Shown here piece after piece: positions 1 to 9,174 of a stretch of 64,000 nucleotides of DNA. The position numbers were made by a program, and so were the translations under genes. Source of the DNA: Kaustia mangrovi. GTDB taxonomy: Bacteria; Pseudomonadota; Alphaproteobacteria; Rhizobiales; Im1. The stretch lies in contig NZ_CP058214.1 of assembly GCF_015482775.1 (NCBI RefSeq), positions 186,001-250,000 on the forward strand, in the 5' to 3' direction. How positions within the stretch are numbered: position 1 is the stretch's first letter; every line of letters starts with the position of its first letter. Below the pieces are notes generated by a model. It was not told where the DNA came from. It saw nothing but the letters and a program-made list of their open reading frames with translations, and did not search any database.

Positions 1-1781
1 CGGCTTCTCGATGCGCTGAAGCGGCTCGAATATCGCGGCTACGATTCCGCCGGGATCGCGACCTTGGAGGATGGTGAGATCGCACGGCTGCGTGCGGCCG
101 GCAAGCTCGTCAACCTCGAGGAGAGGCTCAAGGCGCACCCGCTGCCGGGCATCGCCGGCATCGGCCATACGCGCTGGGCGACCCACGGCGCGCCGACGGA
201 GGGCAACGCCCACCCGCATGTGACCGACCGCGTGGCCATCGTCCATAACGGCATCATCGAGAACTACCGCGAGCTCAAGGAGGAGCTGGTCGCCGACGGG
301 GTGCATTTCGCCACGGAGACCGACACGGAGATCGTCGCCCATCTCGTCTCCCGCGAGCTCCATCGCGGCGCGGCCCCGGTCGAGGCGGTCTCGCGCGTCC
401 TGAAGCGGCTGGAGGGCGCCTTCGCGCTGGCGATCCTGTTCAAGGGCGAGGACGATCTCATGGTGGGCGCGCGCCGCGGCACGCCGCTGGCCGTCGGACA
501 CGGCGAGGGGGAGGCCTATCTCGGTTCCGATTCCATCGCGCTCGCCCCCTTCACCAACCGCGTGACGTTCCTCGAGGACGGCGACTGGGTCGTGCTGACG
601 CGCGAGGGCGCGACGGTCTATGACGAGCACGACCGGCCCGTCGAGCGCGAGGTCCGCTTCACGCAGACCTCCGCGCTGCTGGCGGAGAAGGGCAATTATC
701 GCCATTTCATGGCCAAGGAGATCGCCGAGCAGCCGGAGGTCATCGGGCACACGCTCGCCGAATATCTCGATCTCGGCGCCGGCCGCGTGGTCCTGCCCGA
801 CGAATGGACGGTCGATTTCTCCACACTCGACCGGATAACCATCACCGCCTGCGGCACGGCCTATTATGCCGCCTTCGCCGCGAAATACTGGTTCGAGCGG
901 CTGGCGCGGCTGCCCGTGGATGTCGATATCGCCTCGGAGTTCCGCTACCGCGAGGCGCCGCTCGCGGCGGGCGGGCTGTCCATGACGATCTCGCAGTCGG
1001 GCGAGACGCTCGATACGCTCGCCGCGTTGCGCTACTGCAAGTCCTGCGACCAGCGCATCGCCGCCATCGTCAACGTTCCCGAATCCACCATAGCGCGCGA
1101 GAGCGACTTCGTTTTGAGGACCTATGCGGGTGCGGAGGTCGGGGTCGCCTCGACCAAGGCCTTCACCTGCCAGCTTTCCGTGCTGGCCTGCCTTGCGCTT
1201 GCCGCGGCGCGGGCGCGTGGCACCCTGCCGCCGGAGGAGGAGGCGCGCCTGGTGCGCGCGCTGGTGGAGGTGCCGCGCCATCTGGCCGACATGCTGCGCC
1301 ACGAGGATGCGATAGCCCGGATCGCGCGGCGGATTGCGACGGCGCGCGACGTCCTGTTCCTCGGCCGCGGGATCAACTTTCCGATCGCGCTGGAGGGCGC
1401 GCTCAAGCTCAAGGAGATCTCCTATATCCATGCGGAGGGCTATGCCGCCGGCGAGCTCAAGCATGGCCCCATCGCCCTGATCGACGAGGACGTGCCGGTC
1501 ATCGTGATCGCGCCGCGCGACGAGCTGTTCGAGAAGACCGTGTCGAACATGGAGGAGGTCGCCGCGCGCGGCGGCAAGATCGTGCTCATCACCGACGATG
1601 GCGGCATCCGGACCAACGGGGAGGGGCCTTCGACACGATCTCGGTGCCGCGCGCCGATCCGTTCATCAATCCCCTGATCTATGCCCTGCCGGTCCAGCTC
1701 CTCGCCTATCACGCCGCCGTCTTCCGCGGCACGGATGTGGACCAGCCGCGCAATCTCGCCAAGTCGGTGACGGTGGAATAG
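1..1781 (+). CDS. glmS: Glutamine--fructose-6-phosphate aminotransferase (5' partial; frameshift near 1623-1626)
   Basis: Makes glucosamine-6-phosphate from fructose-6-phosphate and glutamine, the entry step to UDP-GlcNAc for peptidoglycan and lipid A. The window opens inside the N-terminal glutamine amidotransferase domain ([16 protein letters not shown], then GHTRWATHG and HNGIIENY). About 16 residues are missing, including the catalytic Cys2. Two SIS sugar-isomerase domains follow ([57 protein letters not shown]). After TNGEG the frame breaks in a GGGG run, and the canonical C-terminus (AFDTISVP, then [12 protein letters not shown]) continues in the frame one base earlier, consistent with one missing G. 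About 593 residues are visible, against roughly 609 for E. coli GlmS. Family identity is certain. I infer that the break is a sequence error because the whole C-terminus is preserved. Confidence 0.96.
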
Positions 1782-1859
1782 GACACCGCCCTGCCGGGGA
1801 TCGCGACGGTCCCGTCGCTTTAGCGATCGCTTAACCGTGTCCGTGCCATTCTCGCCAGC

Positions 1860-3173
1860 ATGATGATCGGGCGAGTGGTTAGTATATCTGTGTCGGCGAT
1901 GGCCCTGGCGTTGTGCGTGGCCTCGCCGGTTCGTGCGGAGGGGACGGCGCCGGCGGCGACGCCCGGGGCCTCGACCGCGGTGCTCATCGAGGCGCGCGAT
2001 GCCTTCAGGGACGGGCGGCGCGACAAGGCGATGGACGCCTTCACCTCTCTAGTGGAGTCGAAAGACGCATCCGCCGGGACGCGGGCGAAAGCCTATCTCG
2101 GGCGGGCCTATGGCTATCAGCGGACAGGCCAGTACAAGGCGGCGGTTGAGGACTACACCGCGGCGTTGGAACTCGACAGTCTCGACGACGAGACGAAGGC
2201 TGTCGCGCTCTACAATCGCGGGCTTGCCCATCGCAAGATGCGCAATGCCACGGCGGCGGTGGAGGATTTCACCAATGCGCTCTTTATCAAGGGCGATTTC
2301 GCCCATGCCTATATGAGCCGCGGCCTCCTGATGCGCGAGACCGGGCGGCCGCTCTATGCGTTGAGCGACTTCGAGAAGGCGATCAAGAACGGCTACCAGC
2401 AGCAATATGCGGTGCTCTATGCGGAAGGTCTTGCCTATGAGGACCTCGACCGGATGAAGGAGGCTCAGGCCGCCTATGCCCGCTCGCTGATGGTGAAGCC
2501 GGACTTCGCCAAGGCCCGCACGCGGCTGGCCGACATTGTCGGGGTGGACCCCTCCGAGCTCGCCGTGGCTCAGGAGGAAGACGGAACGGCGAAGACCGTG
2601 ACCCAGGGCGTCGCGAGGGCTGGAACCTCCTCGACCCCGTCCGCGGGCGACGCCATCCGCACAGGCAGCGTCACCACCTCCGATGGGGCAAAGGAGACCC
2701 TGCCCGACGCGGTCCGTCCGACGCAGGCCATGGTGGCCGGAGCCGGCACGACGCCGGATGCCCGCAAGACCGCCAGCGCCGCCGACACGACCGCCTCCGG
2801 ACGCCGCGCGGGCGTCGCCGTGCCGTCGGCTCCGGATGCCGACACGGCCGGGCGCAAGCCGGTGAAGGTTGCGAGCCTCAATGCCGGCGACGGCGTCGCC
2901 GCGGCCTCGCCGGAGAAGATCGAGGGCTGGCTGGTCCAGCTTTCCGCCCAGCGCAAGGAACCGGCCGCCTGGGACGTCTGGAACAAGTTCGAGCAGCGCC
3001 ATGCCGGCATTGTGAGCCGCTACAAGCCGGTCGTGATGCGTGCCGATCTCGGCACGAAGGGCGTCTATTACCGGCTGCGGCTGGCCGGCTTCGACACGAA
3101 GTCCGATGCGGCTTCCGTGTGCTCCCGCCTGAAGGCTGGCGGCGCGCCCTGCTTCGTCACCAAGGCGGAGTGA
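1860..3173 (+). CDS. TPR-repeat protein with C-terminal SPOR domain, exported
   Basis: A 437-residue protein with an N-terminal signal peptide (hydrophobic SVSAMALALCVA, cleavage near VRA-EG). Four or five TPR-like repeats fill residues 40-225 (AKAYLGRAYGYQRTGQY, AVALYNRGLAHRKMRNA, AHAYMSRGLLMRETGRP). A low-complexity Ala/Thr/Asp linker covers about 230-350. A SPOR-type domain ends the protein (GWLVQLSAQRKEPAAWDVW, then YYRLRLAGFDTKSDA and CSRLKAGGAPCFV). SPOR domains bind denuded septal peptidoglycan and TPRs mediate protein contacts, so a role in the periplasm at the envelope or division site is likely, but the exact partner is unknown. The start is one of two adjacent ATGs (1860 or 1863). 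It is probably its own transcription unit, 78 bases after glmS. Confidence 0.85.
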   Translation: MMIGRVVSISVSAMALALCVASPVRAEGTAPAATPGASTAVLIEARDAFRDGRRDKAMDAFTSLVESKDASAGTRAKAYLGRAYGYQRTGQYKAAVEDYTAALELDSLDDETKAVALYNRGLAHRKMRNATAAVEDFTNALFIKGDFAHAYMSRGLLMRETGRPLYALSDFEKAIKNGYQQQYAVLYAEGLAYEDLDRMKEAQAAYARSLMVKPDFAKARTRLADIVGVDPSELAVAQEEDGTAKTVTQGVARAGTSSTPSAGDAIRTGSVTTSDGAKETLPDAVRPTQAMVAGAGTTPDARKTASAADTTASGRRAGVAVPSAPDADTAGRKPVKVASLNAGDGVAAASPEKIEGWLVQLSAQRKEPAAWDVWNKFEQRHAGIVSRYKPVVMRADLGTKGVYYRLRLAGFDTKSDAASVCSRLKAGGAPCFVTKAE

Positions 3174-3206
3174 TCTTCGGGGGCTGTCCCGTCTGGCAAG
3201 TCGCGT

Positions 3207-3240
3207 ACGATGCCGAAAAGCACCCGCTTTTCGGCATCGT
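3207..3240. repeat. Perfect hairpin, 15-bp arms with ACCC loop
   Basis: Arms 3207-3221 and 3226-3240 are exact reverse complements (acgatgccgaaaagc and its complement) around a 4-base loop. It lies 33 bases after the TPR/SPOR gene. It could end transcription, but no T-run follows on either side, so it may be a dispersed palindrome of the kind common between alphaproteobacterial genes. The rest of the 279-base gap (3174-3452) shows no other gene. Confidence 0.7.
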
Positions 3241-3452
3241 GCTCTGGCGTTCGGACCTTGCTCATCCCATCTATCCCTGTAGCGCATAGGCCGCTTTGCG
3301 CCTATGATACCGCTATGCGGGCATGCCTGCCGCAGGACGTGCGAGGCATGACCGGCCCGGGATGAGCAAGTAGGAACAGGCACGCAAACGACCATGGGCA
3401 TTCCGGACAGCACAAGCCGCTCGACGCAAGCGATGGAAGGCGCGGCGCCGGC

Positions 3453-4160
3453 GTGATCGGGCGGCTGCGAACCTATTTCCTGACCGGGGTGGTGGTCGCC
3501 GCTCCGATTGGCATCACCATCTGGCTGACCTGGTGGTTCGTCTCCCTGTTCGACACCTGGATCAAGCCGTTCGTTCCGGCGAAGTACAATCCGGATACCT
3601 ATCTTCCGGTTCCCATTCCGGGCTTCGGCCTCGTGGTGGCGCTCATCGTCATCACGCTCATCGGCGCGCTGGCCGCCAACCTGTTCGGCCGCACCATCAT
3701 CTCCTACTGGGAGCACTTCCTGAACCGCATGCCGGTGGTGCGCAATGTCTACAAGGCGCTCAAGCAGATCTTCCAGACGGCCCTGTCGCAGAGCCAGTCG
3801 AGCTTCCGGCAGGTCGGCGTCATCCAGTATCCGCGCAAGGGGCTCTATGCCCTCGTCTTCATCTCCCGCGACGCCCATGGGGAGATCGTCGACAGGTCGG
3901 CGGATGGCGAGTTGGTGAGCGTGTTCCTGCCCACCACGCCGAACCCCACATCCGGCTTCCTGCTGTTCGTGCCGAAACGCGACATAGCCGTCCTCGATAT
4001 GTCGGTGGAGGATGCGGCCAAGCTCATCATTTCCGCCGGGCTCGTGCTCCCCGACGAGCATGCCGGCGACGCGCCCGCGCCGGAGCAGGTGCCGGCCCTG
4101 ACCGAGGAACAGGTGCGCCGCCTCACCGAGGACGGCAGCTCAAAGGACGCGGCGGAGTAG
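3453..4160 (+). CDS. DUF502 family inner-membrane protein
   Basis: A 235-residue protein of the DUF502 family, function unknown. Two membrane helices lie at about residues 8-32 (YFLTGVVVAAPIGITIWLTW) and 55-78 (GLVVALIVITLIGALAANLF). A soluble domain with the family's conserved stretches follows (RMPVVRNVYKALKQI, VGVIQYPRKGLYALVF, SVFLPTTPNPTSGFLLFVP), then a charged disordered tail. The GTG start at 3453 has no clear ribosome site. An ATG at 3394 opens a 20-codon frame that stops exactly at this GTG, and homologues usually have an N-terminal leader. One missing base near 3453 would fuse them into a protein of about 255 residues. Confidence 0.85.
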   Translation: MIGRLRTYFLTGVVVAAPIGITIWLTWWFVSLFDTWIKPFVPAKYNPDTYLPVPIPGFGLVVALIVITLIGALAANLFGRTIISYWEHFLNRMPVVRNVYKALKQIFQTALSQSQSSFRQVGVIQYPRKGLYALVFISRDAHGEIVDRSADGELVSVFLPTTPNPTSGFLLFVPKRDIAVLDMSVEDAAKLIISAGLVLPDEHAGDAPAPEQVPALTEEQVRRLTEDGSSKDAAE

Positions 4161-4265
4161 CCCGGCCTGCGGCCTTCGCTCGTCGGGTTGTGCTTGCATG
4201 TGGCCGGACGGCGCTATAACGGAAGACCTGAAATCCGGCGGGACAATGGGCCGGGGAGGACACAG

Positions 4266-5438
4266 ATGCTGCCGAACGACCTGCCGTCGCTCAATTTCGA
4301 CCTCGGCGACACGTGCGATCTCCTGCGCGATACGGTGCGCTCCTTTACGGCCGACGAGATCGCGCCGATTGCCGATGAGATCGACCGGTCGAACGACTTT
4401 CCCCGCGAACTCTGGCCGAAGCTCGGCGCGCTCGGCCTTCTCGGCATCACCGTCGAGGAGGAGTATGGCGGCTCGGGCATGGGCTATATCGAGCACTGCG
4501 TGGCGATGGAGGAGGTGTCGCGCGGCTCCGCCGCGGTCGGCCTGTCCTACGGCGCCCATTCCAATCTCTGCGTCAACCAGATCCGGCGCAACGGGACGGA
4601 GGAGCAGAAGCGGCGCTATCTGCCGGGTCTCGTTTCCGGCGAGCATCTGGGCGCGCTGGCCATGTCGGAGCCCGGTGCGGGCTCCGATGTCGTCTCCATG
4701 CGGCTCAGGGCCGAGCGCAAGGGCGACCGCTATGTGCTCAACGGCACGAAATTCTGGATCACCAACGGCCCGGGCGGCGATGTGGTCGTGGTCTATGCCA
4801 AGACCGATCCGGATGCCGGCGCGCGCGGCATCACCGCCTTCATCGTGGAGAAGGGGTTCAAGGGCTTCTCCGTCGCCCAGAAGCTCGACAAGCTCGGCAT
4901 GCGCGGCTCCGATACCGGCGAGCTGGTCTTCGAGGACTGCGAGGTTCCCGAGGAGAATGTTCTCGGTGTGCCCGGCAAGGGCGTGAACGTGCTCATGTCG
5001 GGCCTCGACTACGAGCGCGTCGTGCTTGCGGCCGGTCCGCTCGGTATCATGCAGGCCTGCATGGACGTGGTGGTGCCCTATGTCCACGAGCGCGAGCAGT
5101 TCGGCCAGCCCATCGGCACCTTCCAGCTCATGCAGGGCAAGCTTGCCGACATGTATACCCGCATGAACGCGGCCAAGGCCTATATCTACGCCGTCGCGCG
5201 GGCCTGCGACCGCGGCGAGACCACGCGCAAGGATGCTGCCGGCGCGATCCTCTACGCCGCCGAGACGGCGACCTGGATGGCGCTCGAGGCGATCCAGATC
5301 CTCGGCGGCAACGGCTATATCAACGACTATCCGACCGGACGACTCCTGCGCGACGCCAAGCTCTACGAGATCGGCGCCGGGACGTCGGAGATCCGGCGCA
5401 TGCTGATCGGGCGGGAACTGTTCGAGGAAACCGCCTAA
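4266..5438 (+). CDS. ivd: Isovaleryl-CoA dehydrogenase
   Basis: FAD-dependent acyl-CoA dehydrogenase of 390 residues, the third step of leucine breakdown (isovaleryl-CoA to 3-methylcrotonyl-CoA). It passes electrons to ETF. The three acyl-CoA dehydrogenase domains are present in order. Family signatures are [42 protein letters not shown], and the C-terminal [20 protein letters not shown]. The Glu in [11 protein letters not shown] matches the catalytic base position specific to isovaleryl-CoA dehydrogenases. The ATG at 4266 follows ggggagga and gives the usual length; longer open reading upstream has no support. The usual partners (methylcrotonyl-CoA carboxylase genes) are not next to it here. 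The gene stands alone, with 105 bases before it. Confidence 0.92.
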   Translation: MLPNDLPSLNFDLGDTCDLLRDTVRSFTADEIAPIADEIDRSNDFPRELWPKLGALGLLGITVEEEYGGSGMGYIEHCVAMEEVSRGSAAVGLSYGAHSNLCVNQIRRNGTEEQKRRYLPGLVSGEHLGALAMSEPGAGSDVVSMRLRAERKGDRYVLNGTKFWITNGPGGDVVVVYAKTDPDAGARGITAFIVEKGFKGFSVAQKLDKLGMRGSDTGELVFEDCEVPEENVLGVPGKGVNVLMSGLDYERVVLAAGPLGIMQACMDVVVPYVHEREQFGQPIGTFQLMQGKLADMYTRMNAAKAYIYAVARACDRGETTRKDAAGAILYAAETATWMALEAIQILGGNGYINDYPTGRLLRDAKLYEIGAGTSEIRRMLIGRELFEETA

Positions 5439-5556
5439 CCAGCCATTTTTCCAGAATGTGACAAAAAGTTAACTGGAACCGGGCGGGAAGAGGGCGCATC
5501 TCTTCCGAGCGCACCCCGTTTCTTTCCTCCGGCCGCCCGGCTCGATTGGACCGTCA

Positions 5557-6720
5557 ATGCTGCTCGACATCCGCACCATTCTCCTCCTGATGACGGCGGC
5601 GTGGGCCCTGGCGGCGGCGGTTCTGTTCTTCCTCTGGCGGCAGGACAGGTCGAACCGGGTCTATCCGGTGTGGAGCGGCAGTTTCGCGCTGGGAGCCGCC
5701 GGCCTCGCCATGGTGGGACTGCGCGAACAGATCGACGCTTTCCTGTCGATCGATATCGCCAATGCGCTGATCCTCGCCGGAGCTGGCCTCCTGTGGTCGG
5801 GGGTGCGGCGGTTCGATGGGCGCGGCGCGGCTCTCGCGACCGTGCTGGCGCCGACCGCCGTCTGGCTGCTTCTTCTGCGCATTCCCGCCATCCATGGGTC
5901 GACGCCCACGCGCTATGTCCTCATGTCCGCGCTCACGGCCTTCATCTGCCTGGGTATGGCCTACGAGCTGCGCCGCAAGCGCGACGAGTGGACGGGGTCG
6001 CGTCGGGCTCTGACCTTTCTGGCCGCGATCTTCGGCGGCGTCTTTTTCCTGCGCGGCGTACTGTCCGCGTTCCTGCCGGTTCCCGGCACTTTCAACGAGC
6101 CGACGGGCCTGTGGTTCGGGCTGATCTCCATGACGCCGCTTCTCGCGCTGGTCGCAGGCGTCATGTTCGGCGTGGGATTCGTGCGCGAGCGCCGGGAGCG
6201 CGAGCTGTCGCAGCTTGCGACCCTGGACGAGCTGACCGGCACGCTCAACCGGCGCGGCTTCTTCGACAGTGCGGCAAGGCAGATGGCGGCGGCGCGGCGT
6301 GGACGCCTCGACGTCGCGCTTCTTCTGTTCGACCTGGACCGCTTCAAGCGGATCAATGACGAGTTCGGTCACGGGGCGGGCGACCTGGTGTTGCGGGTCT
6401 TCGCGAATGTCGCGATGAGCGAGCTGCGCAGGGACGATGTTTTCGGGCGGATCGGCGGCGAGGAGTTCGCCGCCCTCCTGACGAGCGCCGACGAGGCGCA
6501 GGCCGGCCTGGTCGCCGAGCGGATCCGTCAGGCACTCAACAGCAAGGCGATCATCTATGGCGAAAGCCGCCTGTCGCCCACCGTCAGCACGGGCGTCGTC
6601 TCCAGGCAGGCGGGCCAGACGGATCTCGCAAGCCTTATCGCGACCGCAGACGCGGCGCTCTACAGGGCAAAGGATTCCGGCCGCGACAGGGTCTGCAATA
6701 CCATTCAGCTGGCGAGTTGA
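5557..6720 (+). CDS. Membrane-bound diguanylate cyclase (GGDEF domain)
   Basis: A 387-residue sensor enzyme that makes cyclic di-GMP from two GTP. Residues 1-205 hold about six membrane helices (for example IRTILLLMTAAWALAAAVLF and LLALVAGVMFGVGFV) with no recognised periplasmic sensor domain. A short RERRERELSQLATLDELTG linker leads to the GGDEF domain: DELTGTLNRRGFF, LFDLDRFKRINDEFGHGAGD, and the active-site loop GGEEF. An RRDD motif five residues before GGEEF fits the RxxD inhibitory site, so product inhibition is likely. The 3' end overlaps the convergent racemase-like gene by 16 bases. What signal it senses is not visible. Confidence 0.93.
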   Translation: MLLDIRTILLLMTAAWALAAAVLFFLWRQDRSNRVYPVWSGSFALGAAGLAMVGLREQIDAFLSIDIANALILAGAGLLWSGVRRFDGRGAALATVLAPTAVWLLLLRIPAIHGSTPTRYVLMSALTAFICLGMAYELRRKRDEWTGSRRALTFLAAIFGGVFFLRGVLSAFLPVPGTFNEPTGLWFGLISMTPLLALVAGVMFGVGFVRERRERELSQLATLDELTGTLNRRGFFDSAARQMAAARRGRLDVALLLFDLDRFKRINDEFGHGAGDLVLRVFANVAMSELRRDDVFGRIGGEEFAALLTSADEAQAGLVAERIRQALNSKAIIYGESRLSPTVSTGVVSRQAGQTDLASLIATADAALYRAKDSGRDRVCNTIQLAS

Positions 6721-7424
6721 GAGACCGGCACGCCCATGGCCCGCGCGATCGCCGTCGCGATGTCGTGGACGGGAAGACCCGTCGCGTTCGCGATGGCCCC
6801 GCGATAGGGCGAGAGATTGGTGCATTCCAGAACGAGAGCCACCGGGCGCGGCGTCTGCCGGGCGAGCGCGAGCGCCGCGGCAACGGCCTCCCGCCGGGCT
6901 TCGACCTCGTCGAGACGGTCCAGATCCTCGCGGATCGCGCGGTAGAGCGTGCCGGTCCGGTCGAGGCCGGCGACGGCGAGGGGGTTGTGCCTCTCGAGCG
7001 CCATGTGTTCCAGCGCGTCCGCATCGAAGGTGACGACGCCGATCACGGCATCCGGTCCGTATTGCGCGCGCAGGGCGGGCAGCAGGGTCAGGGCGGACGC
7101 CACGACCGGCCGCCCCGATTCGTGCGCGAGCCGCTCCTGGAGCGGCAACAGGAAGCCGCAGGAGGTGGAGATGTGGGTCGCGCCCCGGGCGACAAGCGCA
7201 TGCGCGCCGTCGACAAAGGCGTCGGCGATTGCGGCGGGCAGGGGATGGGCATCCGCCGTCGCGATGCGGGCGACGGTCGCGGACGGCACGCGGTGATAGC
7301 TGACCGGGCAGGCGAAACTCGCGGGATTGCCGATATCGCCGCGAAGGCGCGGAAAGCGCGTATCGAGCATCAGCACGCCGAGATGTGGCGTGGCATCGTC
7401 CCGGTTCCGGCCGGTCTCCGGCAT
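6705..7424 (-). CDS. Asp/Glu/hydantoin racemase-superfamily protein
   Basis: A 239-residue protein with the two-cysteine layout of the Asp/Glu racemase superfamily: STSCGFLLPLQ near residue 90 and LECTNLSPYR near 205. Both cysteines sit at the expected acid/base positions. Conserved glycine-rich turns (VIGVVTFDADAL, SGRPVVASALTLLPAL) support the fold. The substrate cannot be told; it could be a racemase, a decarboxylase-like or an isomerase member. The ATG at 7424 is chosen because translation further upstream runs back over the Lrp-type gene that ends 14 bases away. The two genes probably form a small - strand operon. The 3' end overlaps the diguanylate cyclase gene. Confidence 0.75.
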   Translation of the reverse strand: MPETGRNRDDATPHLGVLMLDTRFPRLRGDIGNPASFACPVSYHRVPSATVARIATADAHPLPAAIADAFVDGAHALVARGATHISTSCGFLLPLQERLAHESGRPVVASALTLLPALRAQYGPDAVIGVVTFDADALEHMALERHNPLAVAGLDRTGTLYRAIREDLDRLDEVEARREAVAAALALARQTPRPVALVLECTNLSPYRGAIANATGLPVHDIATAIARAMGVPVSQLAS

Positions 7425-7437
7425 CGTCAAACGCGGC

Positions 7438-7674
7438 TCAGAAGGCGCGGAAGGTGATGATCGTGTAGGTGTCCCGGATCCCCGGGACCGGATGCAGCTT
7501 CTCGTTGACGAAATGGCCGATATCGGTGCCCTCCTCGACATAGAACTTCACCAGCAGATCGTAGTCCCCCGCCGTGGAGTAGACCTCCGATGCGATCTCG
7601 GCGTCGACAATCTCCGTGGCGACGTCATAGGCGCGCCCGAGCTCGCATTTGATCTGGACGAAGAACGGCTTCAT
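7438..7674 (-). CDS. Stand-alone Lrp/AsnC ligand-binding (RAM) domain protein
   Basis: A 78-residue protein that is only the effector-binding ferredoxin-like domain of Lrp/AsnC regulators: MKPFFVQIKCELGRAYDVA at the start, then STAGDYDLLVKFYVEEGTD and IRDTYTIITFRAF at the end. No helix-turn-helix is present, and there is no room for one upstream. Such stand-alone domains assemble into oligomers and bind amino acids. They may modulate full-length Lrp proteins or act as small-molecule sensors. It lies just before the racemase-like gene and is divergent from the branched-chain amino acid binding protein gene, so an amino-acid-related role is plausible but inferred. Confidence 0.85.
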   Translation of the reverse strand: MKPFFVQIKCELGRAYDVATEIVDAEIASEVYSTAGDYDLLVKFYVEEGTDIGHFVNEKLHPVPGIRDTYTIITFRAF

Positions 7675-7883
7675 GTCGCGGCCCTTTCAAGCAGTGCGTT
7701 TCGGTGCACACATGAATTTCAGGCTTCGTCTGTCCGGTCAAGATCGCCGCACCGCCGACACGCCGGAAGGGGCCGCAACCGGGACGCGAATGGCTTTACA
7801 AACGTCCGAGCGCTCGCCACTATCGGCACCAGTCTGGCTGGCCCCGGGGGGCTGGCCCGGGGCTTATCTGGGAGGACAGAAGC

Positions 7884-9098
7884 ATGTCGGGTAGATTGAA
7901 ACGCGCAGCCATCGCATCGGCTGCGCTCCTTGCTCTCGCCGCAGCATCGCCGTCCGCGATGGCGGATGTGAAGATCGGGTTCCTCGGCGGGTTCACCGGC
8001 CCCATCGAGGGGCTGACGCCGCCGATCCTCAAGGGCGCGGAGCTCGCGGTCGCGAATGTCAACGACCAGGGCGGCATCCTGGACGGCGAGAAGATCGAGA
8101 TGCCGAGCGGCGACACGACCTGCACCGATGCGACCGCCGCGTCGAACGCCGCCGACCGCATGGTCAATTCCGAGCAGGTGACCGCCATTGTCGGCGCGCT
8201 GTGCTCCGGCGCGACGATCTCGTCTGCGAACAATGCCGGAATTCCGGGCGGCGTCGTGATGGTCTCGCCGGCCTCGACCTCGCCAGCGGTGACGAACCTG
8301 AAGGACAATGATCTTGTCTTCCGCACCACGCCGTCGGACGCCTATCAGGGCGAGGCGATGGCCAAGCTCCTGCGCAAGAAGGGCGTGGACGAGATCGCCA
8401 TCACCTATGTGAACAACGACTATGGCAAGGGCTTTGCCGACGCGCTCGACACCGCCTTCACGGAGGCCGGCGGCACGGTGACGGCCAAGGAGGCTCACGA
8501 GGAGGGCAAGGCCGACTATCGCGCCGAGCTCGGCTCGCTGGCCGCCAGCGGTGCGCCCATGCTGGCCGTCCTCGCCTATGAGAGCGGCTCCGGCCAGACC
8601 ATCGTGCGCCAGGCGATCGAGAGCGGCGACTTCACCGACTTCATCGGCGGCGACGGCATGGTCGGCGAGAATCTGATCTCCGCGGTGGGCGCGGGCAACC
8701 TGGAAGGCATGATCGCGACGCGCGCCGGCAAGCCGGAAATTCCGGGCGCCGACGTGTTCGCCAAGCTTGCCGAGAAGGCCGGGGTGGATCCGAGCGCGAC
8801 CTATGCGCCGCAGGCCTACGACGCCGCCTTCCTGCTCGCCCTTGCGGTGGAGAAGAACGGCTCGGCGGATCGCGAGGGCCTCAACAAGGCGCTGCGCGAG
8901 GTGGCGAGCGCGCCCGGCGAGGTGATCCTTCCCGGCGAATGGGAGAAGGCCAAAAAGCTCATCGCCGAGGGCAAGGACATCAATTACGAAGGCGCCGGCG
9001 GCCCGCTCGACTTCGACCAGAACGGCGACGTGCCGGGCGTCATCGTCGAGCTCGTGGTGAAGGACGGCAAGTTCGTCGAGGTCGGCCGGATCGACTAG
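7884..9098 (+). CDS. livJ: Branched-chain amino acid ABC transporter, periplasmic binding protein
   Basis: A 404-residue periplasmic binding protein of the LivJ/LivK (Leu/Ile/Val) type. The signal peptide (AAIASAALLALAAASPSAMA) is followed by the mature N-terminus DVKIGFLGGFTGPIEGLTPP. Typical motifs are GAELAVANVNDQGGILDG, GALCSGATISSANNAG, DLVFRTTPSDAYQGEAMA, and TYVNNDYGKGFADALDTAF. It captures substrate for the permease and ATPases encoded convergently on the other strand (9175-12983). A gggaggaca ribosome site precedes the ATG, and a strong terminator hairpin follows. Substrate range could extend beyond branched-chain amino acids, as it does in many alphaproteobacterial homologues. Confidence 0.92.
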   Translation: MSGRLKRAAIASAALLALAAASPSAMADVKIGFLGGFTGPIEGLTPPILKGAELAVANVNDQGGILDGEKIEMPSGDTTCTDATAASNAADRMVNSEQVTAIVGALCSGATISSANNAGIPGGVVMVSPASTSPAVTNLKDNDLVFRTTPSDAYQGEAMAKLLRKKGVDEIAITYVNNDYGKGFADALDTAFTEAGGTVTAKEAHEEGKADYRAELGSLAASGAPMLAVLAYESGSGQTIVRQAIESGDFTDFIGGDGMVGENLISAVGAGNLEGMIATRAGKPEIPGADVFAKLAEKAGVDPSATYAPQAYDAAFLLALAVEKNGSADREGLNKALREVASAPGEVILPGEWEKAKKLIAEGKDINYEGAGGPLDFDQNGDVPGVIVELVVKDGKFVEVGRID

Positions 9099-9130
9099 CT
9101 CCTGCCGGTTCGACGTTTCGCAAGATCAAG

Positions 9131-9159
9131 GCCCGGGTGTCTCAGGCGCCCGGGCTTTT
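9131..9159 (+). terminator. Intrinsic terminator after livJ
   Basis: The arms gcccggg (9131-9137) and cccgggc (9149-9155) form a GC-rich stem, followed directly by TTTTC. It sits 32 bases after the livJ stop and before the convergent livM gene, so it separates the two converging transcripts. Confidence 0.8.
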
Positions 9160-9174
9160 CGTATCCGGCTGAGC

